Shown here: piece by piece, positions 45,722 to 54,004 of the stretch
Numbering within the stretch: the first letter of the stretch is position 1
Layout of the letters: the number at the start of each line of letters is the position of its first letter
Source of the DNA: Clostridiales bacterium
GTDB taxonomy: Bacteria > Bacillota_A > Clostridia > Oscillospirales > Oscillospiraceae
NCBI GenBank assembly: GCA_014799485.1
Contig: JAAVHY010000036.1
Span: 1 to 64,000, forward strand
Direction: 5' to 3'
Length of the DNA stretch: 64,000 nucleotides
Made by a program: the position numbers and the translations under genes
The notes under the pieces: generated by a model
Told to the model about the DNA's origin: nothing
What the model saw: the letters and a program-made list of their open reading frames with translations, nothing else
The model's database searches: none

Positions 45722-48700
45722 TTACCCTTCGCCCAATAGGATTATCTCCAAGGTTTCCATCAGCGTCGGGATGTCGACCGGCTTCGGCACGTGGCCGTTC
45801 ATGCCCGCGTCAAAGGCCTTCTGCCGGTCCTCCTCAAAGGCGTTGGCCGTCATCGCCACAATGGGGATATTGGCTTTGGCGGGGTCGTCCATGGCGCGGA
45901 TGGTCCGAGCGGCCGTATAGCCGTCCATCACCGGCATCTGAATATCCATCAGGATCACGTCATAGGCGCCGGCCTGTGCCGTTTTTATGGTCTCGACGGC
46001 TTCCGTCCCGTCATCCGCCGTATCAACGATCAGCCCCGCTTCCTCCAGCACCGTCAAGGCGATTTCCTGGTTCAGTTCGTTGTCCTCCACCAGAAGCACC
46101 TTTTTGCCGCGCAGAAGCCGCGCGGCCTCGTCCTGCTCCTCTGTTTCCGTCGTTTCCCTGTAGGGCGCCGTCAGGATGTCCCGGAGCTCTGACAAAAACA
46201 GCGGCTTGGAACAAAACGCGGTGACCCCCGCCTCCTTGGCCTCCGCCTCGATGTCGGCCCAGTCATACGCGGTGAGGATGATAATGGCGGCGTCCTCCCC
46301 AACGATCCTGCGCAGCCGCCGAACCGTCTCGACCCCGTTGAGATCCGGAAGCATCCAGTCGACCACGAACACGCGGAAGGGATCGTCCTGCTCCAAGGCA
46401 AACTCCGTCCGAATGACAGCCTCCTCGCCCCGCGTCGTCCAGTCGGGGCGCAGCCCCATGGAGGAGAGCATCTTGCTCACACTGGTGCAGGTATTGGTGT
46501 CGTCGTCCACCACCAGCGCCCGCAGATCCGCCAGCTTCTCCACATACAAAATATCGTCCGTGTCATCCTTGACCCGGAATTGGAAGGAGACCACAAATTC
46601 CGACCCCTTCCCCTCTTCGCTGGTCACGGTGATGGTGCCGTGCATCATATCGACGATATTCTTGGTGATGGCAAGGCCCAAGCCTGTCCCCTGGATCCCG
46701 CTGACGGTAGCGGTCCGCTCCCGCTCGAAGGGCTCGAAGAGGTGCTTTAGGAATTCCTTGCTCATGCCGATGCCTGTATCCTTGATCCGGAACTGGTAGG
46801 AGGCGTACCCCTCCGGCGCCTCATCCGTCTGGATGATGCGCACGCTGACCGTCCCGCCGGGGCCGGTGTATTTCATGGCGTTGCTCAGGATGTTCAGCAG
46901 CACTTGGTTCAGGCGGAGCTTATCGCAGATAATGGTCTCATTCTTGACGTCCAGCGTATCCACATGGAAGGAGAGCTGCTTTGCCTTCACGTCGGCCTGC
47001 ACGATGGTCTTGAGATCGTGCAGGATCTCCGGCAGGCTGGCCTCGTCCTCCTCAATCTTGACCTTGCCGCTCTCGATGCGGCTCATGTCCAATATGTCGT
47101 TGATGAGGCTGAGCAGATGTTTGCCGGAGGTGAGGATCTTCCCAAGATAGCCCTCCACCTGCTCCTGATTGCCGATGTGGGACTCCGCCAGGGAGGTGAA
47201 GCCGATGATCGCGTTCATGGGCGTGCGGATATCGTGGGACATATTGTTCAGGAAGGTGGTCTTGGCGATATTGGCGCGCTGCGCCTCCGCCAGAGCGGTC
47301 TCCAAAACCGCTTTCTGCTCCTGATCTCTGCGGACGATCTCGTCGATATTCCGGAATCCCAGCAGGAAAAAGTTGCCCGGGTCCCGGAAGCTCCCGTCCG
47401 CTTCCAGGTGCGTTGCGCAGATGAACTGATAAGTATGTATCTCATCACCGATCAGCACCCGGTAGCTTCCGGAGTATTCCGTACTGGTGCCCAGCTTTTC
47501 TACGATCGTATCAAGCGCGAGGGCCTCCGTCACATACTGCCGGTCTTCAGAGAAAACGCGGTTATTGATATAATCCAGCATGAACCCGCTGTAGGGGACC
47601 TCTTTCTTGGAATTGGGGTCCAATCCGGGGGCCACGTAGCCCGTCAGCTTTACCACCCTGGCGGAGTCGGCCCTGGCGTTGACCGCGTAGACATTGAGGT
47701 AATCCCGGCTCAGGGTATTGACGACAGCCAGCTGCTGCTCAAGGGTCTGGTTGGTGAGCTCGGTGGAGCGGAGGAGCTTTTTGCTCCACCGCGACCGCAG
47801 GTAGAGGACGATGATCACGCCAATGGCGGCGGCGGCCAGCAGCGCCGATACGATGATGATCCCCGGATGGGCCAGCAGATACTGGCTGAAGGACATATTT
47901 TCGGGCGTGTTGACCGTATATGCTGTGATGAGCTGGGTCATGGCGTCATCCGGCATCTGCCCGATGCACTTGTTCAGGATGGTAATGAGCTCGTGGTCGC
48001 AGCTGCTCCTGACGTACATCTTGAAGTCGAAGCGCACGGAATCGACCATGCTGTACTGCAGCGACGCGGTGGGGTTGTTGTTCACAAAGGACTGGGCAGT
48101 ATAGGTATACACATAGGTGGCGTCCGCCCTTCCGTCCAAAACGGCCTGCAGGGCGCTCTCCCGGGTCTGGCAGTTCAGCACCTCGGCATCCCCGATCATG
48201 TTCTCCTCGAAGGCGACGTCCCCCAGAAGGTCCGCCACCGCCAAGGTGGCTATCTTACCGCTGAAATCCTTGCGGGTCACCAGCGCGACCCCGGTGTTCA
48301 GATAGGCGTCCGTATAGAATCCGGTCCGCCCGAGCTCGTCAGCCCTCAGCTGGTCCTGCCGCCAGTCAACGACGACGTCCACGCCGTCGTGATCCGCAAG
48401 GTCGTAATACTCCGCCCGGTCGCTTGGCACGACAGTCTCATACGGGAGCCCGGCCAGCTCCATCAGCTGGGCAAAATAGTCCGGCAGGATCCCCTTCAGC
48501 TCGCCGTTCTCCACATAGGAATAGGGCTTGCGGTCCCCCATCGAGGTGACAGTGATCTGTTTGCGGCCCGCGGCCACATCCTGGATGTAGGCCTGCTCCC
48601 GCGGCGTAAAGGAGAGCGTCGTGGGGGTACTGTTCCCGTAATATTTGTAATACAGGACGTTGGACCAGTCCCCCTCGTTGATGTTCATCTGGTCAATGGC

Positions 48701-49432
48701 ATAATTGATCTCAGACAGCAGCGACGTGTCATCTTTTCGGACAATGGCGTAAAAATAGTCCGTCTCGATGACGTCCAGCGTCTTTTCGTTTTCCGTCCTC
48801 CGCAGATTGCTGGAAAGGATGGCGTCGATGGTCCCGTTTTGCAGGTCCTCCGCCATCTGGCCAGCGTCGGCATACTCCCGGGTCCGGTAGGAGAAACCCT
48901 TTTCCCGGGCGAACTCAGTCAGGCTCTGATTTTGGCTGCTTCCGGGCACGATGCCCACCGTCATGCCATCGTAGGTGGCAAAGTTGCCGGAGAGCTGGCT
49001 GGTGTTGCCCGCCTGGATGGACAGGACCGTGCTGTTCCTCCCGATGGGGAGGGAGAAGGCGTATTTTTCCTCCCGGTCGGGCGTTTTCCGGGCGGACGTC
49101 ACCACGTCGATCTCGCCGCGGTCCAGCATGGCCTGCATATCCTCCCAGGACTGGTCGTACCCGACGAACGAGAAGTTCAGGTGGGAGTATTGGGAGACAA
49201 GGTTCAGGAATTCCACGCCGTACCCGGTAAGGCCGCCGTTCTCGTTTTCCATGTGGTAGCCGTCAAAGTAGAAAACGCCCGCCTTCACCGTCCTGTTATT
49301 GGCTGGCTGCGCCGCGTTTGCCGTTGTAAGGCCCGATAGAAAAATCAAAAGGCACAGCAATAGACACAGCGTCCGCTTCCTTCTGCGCGCGCGTGCTATC
49401 CGCATGTTCCGTCTTTCTTCCATACTGCTCAT
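45722..49432 (-). CDS. Hybrid histidine kinase with two periplasmic-binding-protein domains and two receivers
   Basis: Very large sensor, 1236 aa. Signal segment LCLLLCLLIFLSGLTTANA (20-45 or so), then two type-3 solute-binding domains (about 48-270, starting VKAGVFYFDGYHMENENG, and about 285-510), TM near 521-545, a PAS-like region (about 590-700), HisKA with His733 in NMSHDIRTPMNA, HATPase with GTGLGLAITKNIVDMM, receiver 1 (about 965-1085, Asp1025 in VVDWMLPD) and receiver 2 (about 1105-1225, Asp1163 in ILMDIQMP). Type-3 domains usually bind amino acids, so it probably senses extracellular amino acids or related compounds. There is no HPt or output domain. Monocistronic, with a clear promoter. 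Confidence 0.95.
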   Translation of the reverse strand: MSSMEERRNMRIARARRRKRTLCLLLCLLIFLSGLTTANAAQPANNRTVKAGVFYFDGYHMENENGGLTGYGVEFLNLVSQYSHLNFSFVGYDQSWEDMQAMLDRGEIDVVTSARKTPDREEKYAFSLPIGRNSTVLSIQAGNTSQLSGNFATYDGMTVGIVPGSSQNQSLTEFAREKGFSYRTREYADAGQMAEDLQNGTIDAILSSNLRRTENEKTLDVIETDYFYAIVRKDDTSLLSEINYAIDQMNINEGDWSNVLYYKYYGNSTPTTLSFTPREQAYIQDVAAGRKQITVTSMGDRKPYSYVENGELKGILPDYFAQLMELAGLPYETVVPSDRAEYYDLADHDGVDVVVDWRQDQLRADELGRTGFYTDAYLNTGVALVTRKDFSGKIATLAVADLLGDVAFEENMIGDAEVLNCQTRESALQAVLDGRADATYVYTYTAQSFVNNNPTASLQYSMVDSVRFDFKMYVRSSCDHELITILNKCIGQMPDDAMTQLITAYTVNTPENMSFSQYLLAHPGIIIVSALLAAAAIGVIIVLYLRSRWSKKLLRSTELTNQTLEQQLAVVNTLSRDYLNVYAVNARADSARVVKLTGYVAPGLDPNSKKEVPYSGFMLDYINNRVFSEDRQYVTEALALDTIVEKLGTSTEYSGSYRVLIGDEIHTYQFICATHLEADGSFRDPGNFFLLGFRNIDEIVRRDQEQKAVLETALAEAQRANIAKTTFLNNMSHDIRTPMNAIIGFTSLAESHIGNQEQVEGYLGKILTSGKHLLSLINDILDMSRIESGKVKIEEDEASLPEILHDLKTIVQADVKAKQLSFHVDTLDVKNETIICDKLRLNQVLLNILSNAMKYTGPGGTVSVRIIQTDEAPEGYASYQFRIKDTGIGMSKEFLKHLFEPFERERTATVSGIQGTGLGLAITKNIVDMMHGTITVTSEEGKGSEFVVSFQFRVKDDTDDILYVEKLADLRALVVDDDTNTCTSVSKMLSSMGLRPDWTTRGEEAVIRTEFALEQDDPFRVFVVDWMLPDLNGVETVRRLRRIVGEDAAIIILTAYDWADIEAEAKEAGVTAFCSKPLFLSELRDILTAPYRETTETEEQDEAARLLRGKKVLLVEDNELNQEIALTVLEEAGLIVDTADDGTEAVETIKTAQAGAYDVILMDIQMPVMDGYTAARTIRAMDDPAKANIPIVAMTANAFEEDRQKAFDAGMNGHVPKPVDIPTLMETLEIILLGEG

Positions 49433-49471
49433 ATCCTTTTGATCTGGCGATCATTTATTTTAGACAGCTTC

Positions 49472-49500
49472 ATTATACCGCATTTCTCCGCAATACACAA
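49472..49500 (-). promoter_or_regulatory. Promoter of the 1236-aa hybrid kinase gene
   Basis: TTGTGT, 17-base spacer, TATAAT on the minus strand, about 40 bases ahead of the start codon. The stretch 49501-49622 beyond it shows nothing else recognisable. Confidence 0.75.
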
Positions 49501-49622
49501 CTATAGTCTTTCATAAAATCGCGTTTCATGACCGGCCGTGGCGCTGACTATAAAACCAGTTTTTTAACCCGCGGGAGTTTCCGCGCGACTTTTCCCGGTG
49601 CCGGAAAACAAAATCAAAGTAT

Positions 49623-49676
49623 AAAAAAAGCACCCGATATTTGCTTTGCTGAATTTCAAGCAATACCGGGTGCTTT
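49623..49676 (-). terminator. Terminator of the tRNA-Ser pair
   Basis: AAAAGCACCCGGTATTGCTTG pairs with CAAGCAAATATCGGGTGC in two blocks (shown here across the loop), ending in TTTTTTT on the minus strand. It lies directly after the CCA end of tRNA-Ser(GCT). Confidence 0.88.
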
Positions 49677-49767
49677 TGGCGCGGAAGGAGGGATTTGAAC
49701 CCTCGCACGGTTTTACCCGCCTACTCCCTTAGCAGGGGAGCCCCTTCGGCCACTTGGGTACTTCCGC
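49677..49767 (-). tRNA. tRNA-Ser (anticodon GCT)
   Basis: A 91-base class II tRNA: acceptor GCGGAAG/CTTCCGC, discriminator G and encoded CCA. The anticodon loop CTGCTAA gives GCT, decoding AGC/AGT serine codons. It has the long variable arm and TTCAAATC T-loop. Confidence 0.95.
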
Positions 49768-49801
49768 GTGTCGAAAACATCAAATCGATGAAATTGTAAT
49801 C

Positions 49802-49888
49802 TGGCGGAGAGAGTGGGATTCGAACCCACGGCCCTTTCGGGTCACCGGTTTTCAAGACCGGCTCCTTAAACCACTCGGACATCTCTCC
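49802..49888 (-). tRNA. tRNA-Ser (anticodon TGA)
   Basis: An 87-base class II tRNA: acceptor GGAGAGA/TCTCTCC, discriminator G and encoded CCA. The anticodon loop CTTGAAA gives TGA, decoding TCA-type serine codons. It lies 34 bases upstream of tRNA-Ser(GCT), so the two probably share a transcript. Confidence 0.95.
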
Positions 49889-50044
49889 CAATCGGCGACC
49901 GTCCAGGGGCATTCGCTATGATACCATACCCGCTCGAATTTGTCAATGGGGAAGTTTGTCCGTCCCCCGCCTTTCATGCACGCAAAGGGGCAACTCCCCT
50001 GGGACACGCCCCGCAGGGTCGGTACGGTTTTGGGGGGTGACAGA

Positions 50045-50281
50045 ATGGAAGACATCATCGTGGCTCTGCTGGCGCTGGCGGGGACGCTGGCGGGAAGCTA
50101 CTTTGCCAACCGCAAGTCCACCGCCCTCATCGCCTACCGTTTGGAGGCGCTGGAGAAACGGGTGCAGTCCCACAACAACCTGGTGGAACGCACCTACAAG
50201 CTGGAGGAGCGCACGGAGCTCCAGGAGGAGAAGCTGAAGGTGGTCAACCACCGCCTCCAGGATCTGGAGCGCAGCGCCTGA
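50045..50281 (+). CDS. Small membrane protein with coiled coil (XhlA/holin-like)
   Basis: Protein of 78 aa. One N-terminal hydrophobic helix (MEDIIVALLALAGTLAGSYF) is followed by a long charged coiled coil (LEALEKRVQSHNNLVERTYK, then LEERTELQEEKLKVVNHRLQ). The layout of TM plus coiled coil resembles phage haemolysin XhlA or holin-associated proteins, though those usually have the TM at the C-terminus, so the match is only architectural. GGGGTG lies about 7 bases before ATG 50045. No other phage gene is near. It sits next to tRNA genes, where mobile DNA often integrates, and ends at a strong hairpin. Confidence 0.7.
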   Translation: MEDIIVALLALAGTLAGSYFANRKSTALIAYRLEALEKRVQSHNNLVERTYKLEERTELQEEKLKVVNHRLQDLERSA

Positions 50282-50287
50282 GCAAAG

Positions 50288-50315
50288 AGCGCCCGGCCAT
50301 GGCCGGGCGCTTCTT
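50288..50315. terminator. Terminator, 11-bp arm AGCGCCCGGCC (copy 1)
   Basis: AGCGCCCGGCC (50288-50298) and its complement (50301-50311) around AT, followed by TCTTTT. The same arms recur at 52198-52222. Confidence 0.88.
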
Positions 50316-51353
50316 TTACGCCTGTTTTCTCCGCCGGGTCTCCACCACCGCACCCACTGCGATCAGGACAATGGAACACACCAGCATGATTTGAAAAATC
50401 AGGGGGTTGACCCATGAGATGTCCCCGGCGCCCCGCCGCTCCAGCATATCCCTCACCGAGAAGTAGTCCCAGAACCGGGGCCCGCCCATATCCTCAATGA
50501 GCAGATCGCACAGGCTGTTGAACGCCGGCGTGGCAAAGCTGGCCAGCAGGGCGATCACCCCTGCCTTCAGCCACGGCCCCGCGGGCAGCCAGTACACCGC
50601 CGCGAACCCTGCCCACACAAACGCCGCCCCCGCGGCCGCCAAGGGAAACGCCAGGGAGAACAGCCAGTCGCCGCCCGCAAAGGCCCAGACCACCGCCAGC
50701 AGGAGAAACACCCACACCGTCAACAGCCCCATGCACAGCGGCAGAACGTGCTTCCCATAAAACCGCCAGAGCGCCCACCAGCTCCAGGGCAGGGCCAGGC
50801 ACATCGCCGTAATGGCCAGACCCCCGATGATCCACCAGCCCCCCGCGTACCACCAGCAGGCCAGCAGCAGCAAAATCAGGCACCCGCTGGCCGCCCCCAG
50901 GCACACCGCCAGCTTGTTCCGCCCCACCAGGAAGGGCAGGTTGGTAACACAAAAGGCCAGGGCAATGGAGGTCAGCACGATCCAGAACCAATCCAAGGCA
51001 TGGAACACCGCCAGATCGCAGATGAAACACACCACAATAGCGATGGCGTAGCCCACGGCGAAAAACCGCCGCGTCCCGGTGACCATCCGCCGCCAGCGCT
51101 TGGCGGCCACCTCCTGGGCGTGGGCCTGGTCATCGTCGCAGGCGGTGAAAAACTCGTGCTCCGTGATGTGCAAGGCGGCGCAGATGGCGGTGACCATGGA
51201 CACGTCCGGGTAGGACAGCGCCCGCTCCCACTTGCTGACAGTGGACTCGGTGACGAACAGCTGCGCCGCCAGCTCTTTCTGGGTCAGCCCCGCCTCCAGC
51301 CGCTTTTTTCGGATGTATTCCCCAAAGGATCTCTTCCCGTCGTTCTCGCTCAT
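50316..51353 (-). CDS. XRE regulator fused to a large membrane domain
   Basis: Protein of 345 aa. An N-terminal HTH (residues 10-65: YIRKKRLEAGLTQKELAAQL, then VTESTVSKWERALSYPDVSM) is followed by a connector and about seven hydrophobic segments (from RFFAVGYAIAIVVCFICDL to PLIFQIMLVCSIVLIAVGAV). This architecture suggests a membrane-resident transcription regulator that senses the envelope or an exported compound. No transport motif is seen. AAGGAG is found 8 bases upstream of ATG. It probably ends at the shared hairpin at 50288. A palindrome AAGTCAAGACTT (51408-51419) lies 55 bases ahead of the start. Confidence 0.85.
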   Translation of the reverse strand: MSENDGKRSFGEYIRKKRLEAGLTQKELAAQLFVTESTVSKWERALSYPDVSMVTAICAALHITEHEFFTACDDDQAHAQEVAAKRWRRMVTGTRRFFAVGYAIAIVVCFICDLAVFHALDWFWIVLTSIALAFCVTNLPFLVGRNKLAVCLGAASGCLILLLLACWWYAGGWWIIGGLAITAMCLALPWSWWALWRFYGKHVLPLCMGLLTVWVFLLLAVVWAFAGGDWLFSLAFPLAAAGAAFVWAGFAAVYWLPAGPWLKAGVIALLASFATPAFNSLCDLLIEDMGGPRFWDYFSVRDMLERRGAGDISWVNPLIFQIMLVCSIVLIAVGAVVETRRRKQA

Positions 51354-51489
51354 GTGTCATTACTCCTTACTTGCCGGATGTGCCTCCACCCTACCCGCTC
51401 CCGGGCAAAAAGTCAAGACTTTGGGCCAAAAATCCAACTCGACTGTCAGGAAAGTCGGCCTGTATCAACGGTTTTGCGCCATTACAAAA

Positions 51490-51525
51490 AACCAGCGGCC
51501 AATGCCTGCACGCACTGGCCGCTGG
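51490..51525 (-). terminator. Terminator of the 67-aa XRE gene
   Basis: CCAGCGGCCA pairs with TGGCCGCTGG (51492-51525, one bulge near the top). On the minus strand it is followed by TTTTTTG. Confidence 0.88.
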
Positions 51526-51729
51526 TCAACGCTTTTCAAATTCATGTCCGGTAATCAAATAGTCGATTGAAACATTAAAGTATTCCGACAGCCTGACCAG
51601 CATTGCCAGCGAGGGGTCACGCCTGCCGTTTTCATAATGGGATAATGCTTCCCGCGTAATGTTGAGGTCAAGCGCTACGCGCTGCTGGTTCAGCTTCTTC
51701 TTTTTTCTGATTTCGCGCAGCCCAACCAT
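51526..51729 (-). CDS. XRE-family regulator (67 aa)
   Basis: Small Cro/C1-type repressor: VGLREIRKKKKLNQQRVALD, then LNITREALSHYENGRRDPSL and AMLVRLSEYFNVSIDYLIT. Start ATG 51729 follows GGGGG by 6 bases; the frame extends to 51747 without RBS. It is divergent from a PH-like gene. Two perfect palindromes of pattern GTWACAnnnTGTWAC lie between them and overlap the promoters of both directions, so it almost certainly regulates itself and the divergent gene. Confidence 0.9.
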   Translation of the reverse strand: MVGLREIRKKKKLNQQRVALDLNITREALSHYENGRRDPSLAMLVRLSEYFNVSIDYLITGHEFEKR

Positions 51730-51740
51730 GAAATTCCCCC

Positions 51741-51790
51741 TTGACAATACGGTAACATATTGTTACAATTTTAATGTTACAATATGTAAC
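51741..51790. promoter_or_regulatory. Divergent promoter with twin palindromic operators
   Basis: Plus strand: TTGACA (51741-51746), 17 bases, TACAAT (51764-51769). Operators GTAACATATTGTTAC (51752-51766) and GTTACAATATGTAAC (51776-51790) each have perfect 6-base arms, with centres 24 bases apart (close to two helical turns and more). One overlaps the plus-strand spacer and -10, the other the presumed minus-strand promoter. Confidence 0.85.
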
Positions 51791-51869
51791 ATTAAAAAGC
51801 AGCGGGCGGCAATATTAGCGTTAAATATCACTCTGCCGTCCATATCATTGACATTGGAGGTAGTTCCTT

Positions 51870-52193
51870 ATGGCAAAATTCCAGTTGGCTCCCGGTGAAG
51901 CGATGATTGGCCGTGGACAGATGGCGCTCCATCAAAAGCAGTTTCTCAACACAAAGCCCTTCAGCGGCAATATCTATGTGACCAACCAGCGGGTTTGCTT
52001 CTATATCAGCATGATGGGAAAGCCAGAAATTGATTTGCCGCTTTCCGGAATCAAAGGCTTTTCTGTGGGAAAGAAGGCCCTGCTCACCGCGGTGACAATC
52101 CATAGCCAGACAGGCGAAAACCATGTACTTACCGGGTTCCCGGTCAAGAAACTCCAGGACTGGCTGCGGCAGGCGGGCATACAGGAAATCTAA
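51870..52193 (+). CDS. PH/GRAM-like hypothetical protein (107 aa)
   Basis: A small, single-domain beta-rich protein: GEAMIGRGQMALHQKQFLNT at the start, then NIYVTNQRVCFYISMMGKPE, SGIKGFSVGKKALLTAVTIH and a C-terminal amphipathic helix VKKLQDWLRQAGIQE. The pattern (L-TNxRVCFY, basic strand, terminal helix) is that of GRAM or bacterial PH domains, which bind lipid or protein. Exact function unknown. GGAGG lies 9 bases before ATG. It is the apparent target of the divergent XRE repressor. Confidence 0.75.
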   Translation: MAKFQLAPGEAMIGRGQMALHQKQFLNTKPFSGNIYVTNQRVCFYISMMGKPEIDLPLSGIKGFSVGKKALLTAVTIHSQTGENHVLTGFPVKKLQDWLRQAGIQEI

Positions 52194-52197
52194 TAAA

Positions 52198-52226
52198 AGC
52201 GCCCGGCCATCGGCCGGGCGCTCTTT
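52198..52226. terminator. Terminator, 11-bp arm AGCGCCCGGCC (copy 2)
   Basis: Same arms as at 50288, here around ATC (52198-52208 and 52212-52222). T-runs lie on both sides (CTTTC on plus, TTTTATT on minus), so it ends both the GRAM gene and the convergent gltX. Confidence 0.88.
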
Positions 52227-52239
52227 CATCCATACTATC

Positions 52240-53745
52240 TCAGCTCAGCTTTTCCATCCCAATTTTCATCCGCCGCAGGGTCTCGTCTTTGCCCAGGATG
52301 CGGCAGATCTCCACCGCCCCGCCGGGGGTGACGGCCTTGCCCGCCGCGGCGATGCGCAGGGGCCACATGAGGGTGGCGTTCTTCACGCCCAGCCGCTCCG
52401 CCAGCCCCACCAGCGCGCCGTGGACGGCGTCCTGGCTCCAGTCCCCCAGCGCCTCCAGCACAGGGTAGGTCTGCTTCAGCATTTCCAGGGAGACCTCGCT
52501 GTTGGTCTTGGACTTCTTGTTGGTGAACAGGTCCACGCCGTACTCGGGCAGCTCGTCGAAGAAGTCCACCTTCTCCGGGATATCGGACAGCTTCTCGCAC
52601 CGGGCCTGGAGCAGGGCGGCGATGGCGGCGGCGTCATAGGCCTCGTTCTTCACCGCCTGACGGATCCACGGCTCCGCCTCCCTGGCAAACCCCTCCGGGG
52701 ACAGGTTCCGCAGGTAGGTGGCGTTGAAGTAGTTCAGCTTTTCCATGTCGAAGGCGGAGGGGGACTTGGAGATGCCCGCGATATCAAAGGCGGCGGTCAG
52801 CTCGTCCAGGGTGAAGAACTCCTGCTCGGCGATGTCGCCGTGGGGGGCCCAGCCCAGCAGGGACACGTAGTTCACCACCGCCTCGGACAGATAGCCCCGG
52901 GCCACCAGGTCCTCGTAGGAGGGGTCGCCGTGGCGCTTGGACATCTTGCGCACCGCCCCCGTGGCCGGGTCGTTGATCATGACGGAGGAACAGTGGACAT
53001 AGGTGGGGATCTCCCAGCCAAAGGCCTCGTACAGCAGGTTGTACTTGGGCGCGGAGGACAGGTATTCCGCGCCGCGCACTACGTGGGTGATGCCCATCAG
53101 GTGGTCGTCGATGACGTTGGCGAAGTTATAGGTGGGCAGGCCGTCGGACTTGATGAGGATCTGGTCGTCCAGCTCAGCGTTGTCCACGGTGATGTCGCCG
53201 TACACCGCGTCATGGAAGGTGGTGGTGCCCTCCGGGATGCGCTGGCGGATGACATAGGGCTCCCCGGCGTCCAGCTTGGCCTGGATCTCCGACCGGGTGA
53301 GGGACAGGCAGTGCCGGTCATACTTGGCGTTGAGGTCGGACTGGCGGAGTTCCTCCAGCCGTTCCTCCGAGCAGAAGCAGCGGTAGGCCAGGCCCTTTTC
53401 GACGAGCAGCTCGGCGTACTTCCCGTACAGCCCCCGGCGCTCGGTCTGGATATAGGGCCCCACCGGGCCGCCCACGTCCGGCCCCTCGTCCCAGGTCAGG
53501 CCGCACCGGCGCATGGTGGCGTAAATCACGTCCACCGCGCCCTCCACCAACCGGCCCTGGTCGGTGTCCTCGATGCGCAGGATGAACTTGCCCCCCCCAT
53601 GGCGGGCAATGAGGTAGGTGTACAGGGCGGTGCGCAGGTTGCCCACGTGCATATAGCCCGTGGGGGACGGCGCGAACCGGGTGCGCACCTCCCCGTGGGG
53701 GATGCGGGATTCCATCTCGTCGAACCAGCTCTTGTCTATGGCCAT
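52240..53745 (-). CDS. gltX: Glutamyl-tRNA synthetase
   Basis: Charges tRNA-Glu. The 501 aa begin MAIDKSWFDEMESRIPHGEV. The HIGH-type site is in RFAPSPTGYMHVGNLRTA and the KMSKS-type site is KMSKRHGDPS. Other class I marks are RIEDTDQGRLVEGA and RGAEYLSSAPKYN. The N-terminal 17-residue extension ahead of the usual VRTRFAPSP is short. ACGGAGG lies 8 bases before ATG 53745; the frame continues to 54006 but that part is not coding. It has its own consensus promoter. Confidence 0.96.
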   Translation of the reverse strand: MAIDKSWFDEMESRIPHGEVRTRFAPSPTGYMHVGNLRTALYTYLIARHGGGKFILRIEDTDQGRLVEGAVDVIYATMRRCGLTWDEGPDVGGPVGPYIQTERRGLYGKYAELLVEKGLAYRCFCSEERLEELRQSDLNAKYDRHCLSLTRSEIQAKLDAGEPYVIRQRIPEGTTTFHDAVYGDITVDNAELDDQILIKSDGLPTYNFANVIDDHLMGITHVVRGAEYLSSAPKYNLLYEAFGWEIPTYVHCSSVMINDPATGAVRKMSKRHGDPSYEDLVARGYLSEAVVNYVSLLGWAPHGDIAEQEFFTLDELTAAFDIAGISKSPSAFDMEKLNYFNATYLRNLSPEGFAREAEPWIRQAVKNEAYDAAAIAALLQARCEKLSDIPEKVDFFDELPEYGVDLFTNKKSKTNSEVSLEMLKQTYPVLEALGDWSQDAVHGALVGLAERLGVKNATLMWPLRIAAAGKAVTPGGAVEICRILGKDETLRRMKIGMEKLS

Positions 53746-53776
53746 GGCAAAAACCTCCGTAAATTCATGTGCCCCT

Positions 53777-53805
53777 ATTATAAAAGGCGGCGGGCATTTT
53801 TTCAA
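53777..53805 (-). promoter_or_regulatory. Consensus promoter of gltX
   Basis: TTGAAA, 17-base spacer, TATAAT on the minus strand, about 32 bases before the start codon. It lies downstream of the terminator at 53821-53845, so that terminator does not control gltX. Confidence 0.88.
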
Positions 53806-53820
53806 GGGGGAAGGCAAAAC

Positions 53821-54004
53821 AAAAGGCCCCGTAAAATACGGGGCCCGCCTTGCGGCAAAACGGAGCCGGCCTGCGGCTTCGGGATACTTGGTCCGGGGGG
53901 CTCCGGCGATTGCCGGAGCAGCCCCGGTGAAGGAGAATAAGAGGATGCGGCGGATTGTCTGGCAACGGCAGCCCCGCCGGGCGGTTCTGCCTTTCCTTCC
54001 TGAC
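53821..54004 (-). ncRNA. Candidate small structured RNA with its own terminator
   Basis: On the minus strand an extended -10 (TGGTACACT, RC at 54011-54019) is followed by about 184 bases with no good ORF or RBS, ending in a perfect terminator (GGCCCCGTA/TACGGGGCC at 53825-53845, then TTTTGTTTTG). Inside are a hairpin at 53967-53991 (GGCAG/CTGCC, inner CCGCC/GGCGG), and one at 53893-53927 (CCGGGG/CCCCGG outer, CTCCGGC/GCCGGAG inner). It could be a free-standing regulatory RNA of 6S-like size, or the 3' end of the transcript from the 54102 gene. I cannot match it to a known RNA family. Confidence 0.45.

Noticed and set aside
45441..45920. 159-aa open frame on the plus strand in the gap after the NSS gene
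   Set aside because: It starts in the NSS promoter, spans a terminator-like hairpin, runs into the antisense of the hybrid kinase and has no RBS.
53816..53850. Attenuator controlling gltX
   Set aside because: A consensus promoter lies between this terminator and gltX, so the gene escapes such control.
52123..53940. 605-aa open frame on the plus strand
   Set aside because: Shadow of gltX. The plus frame has no RBS and no recognisable domain.
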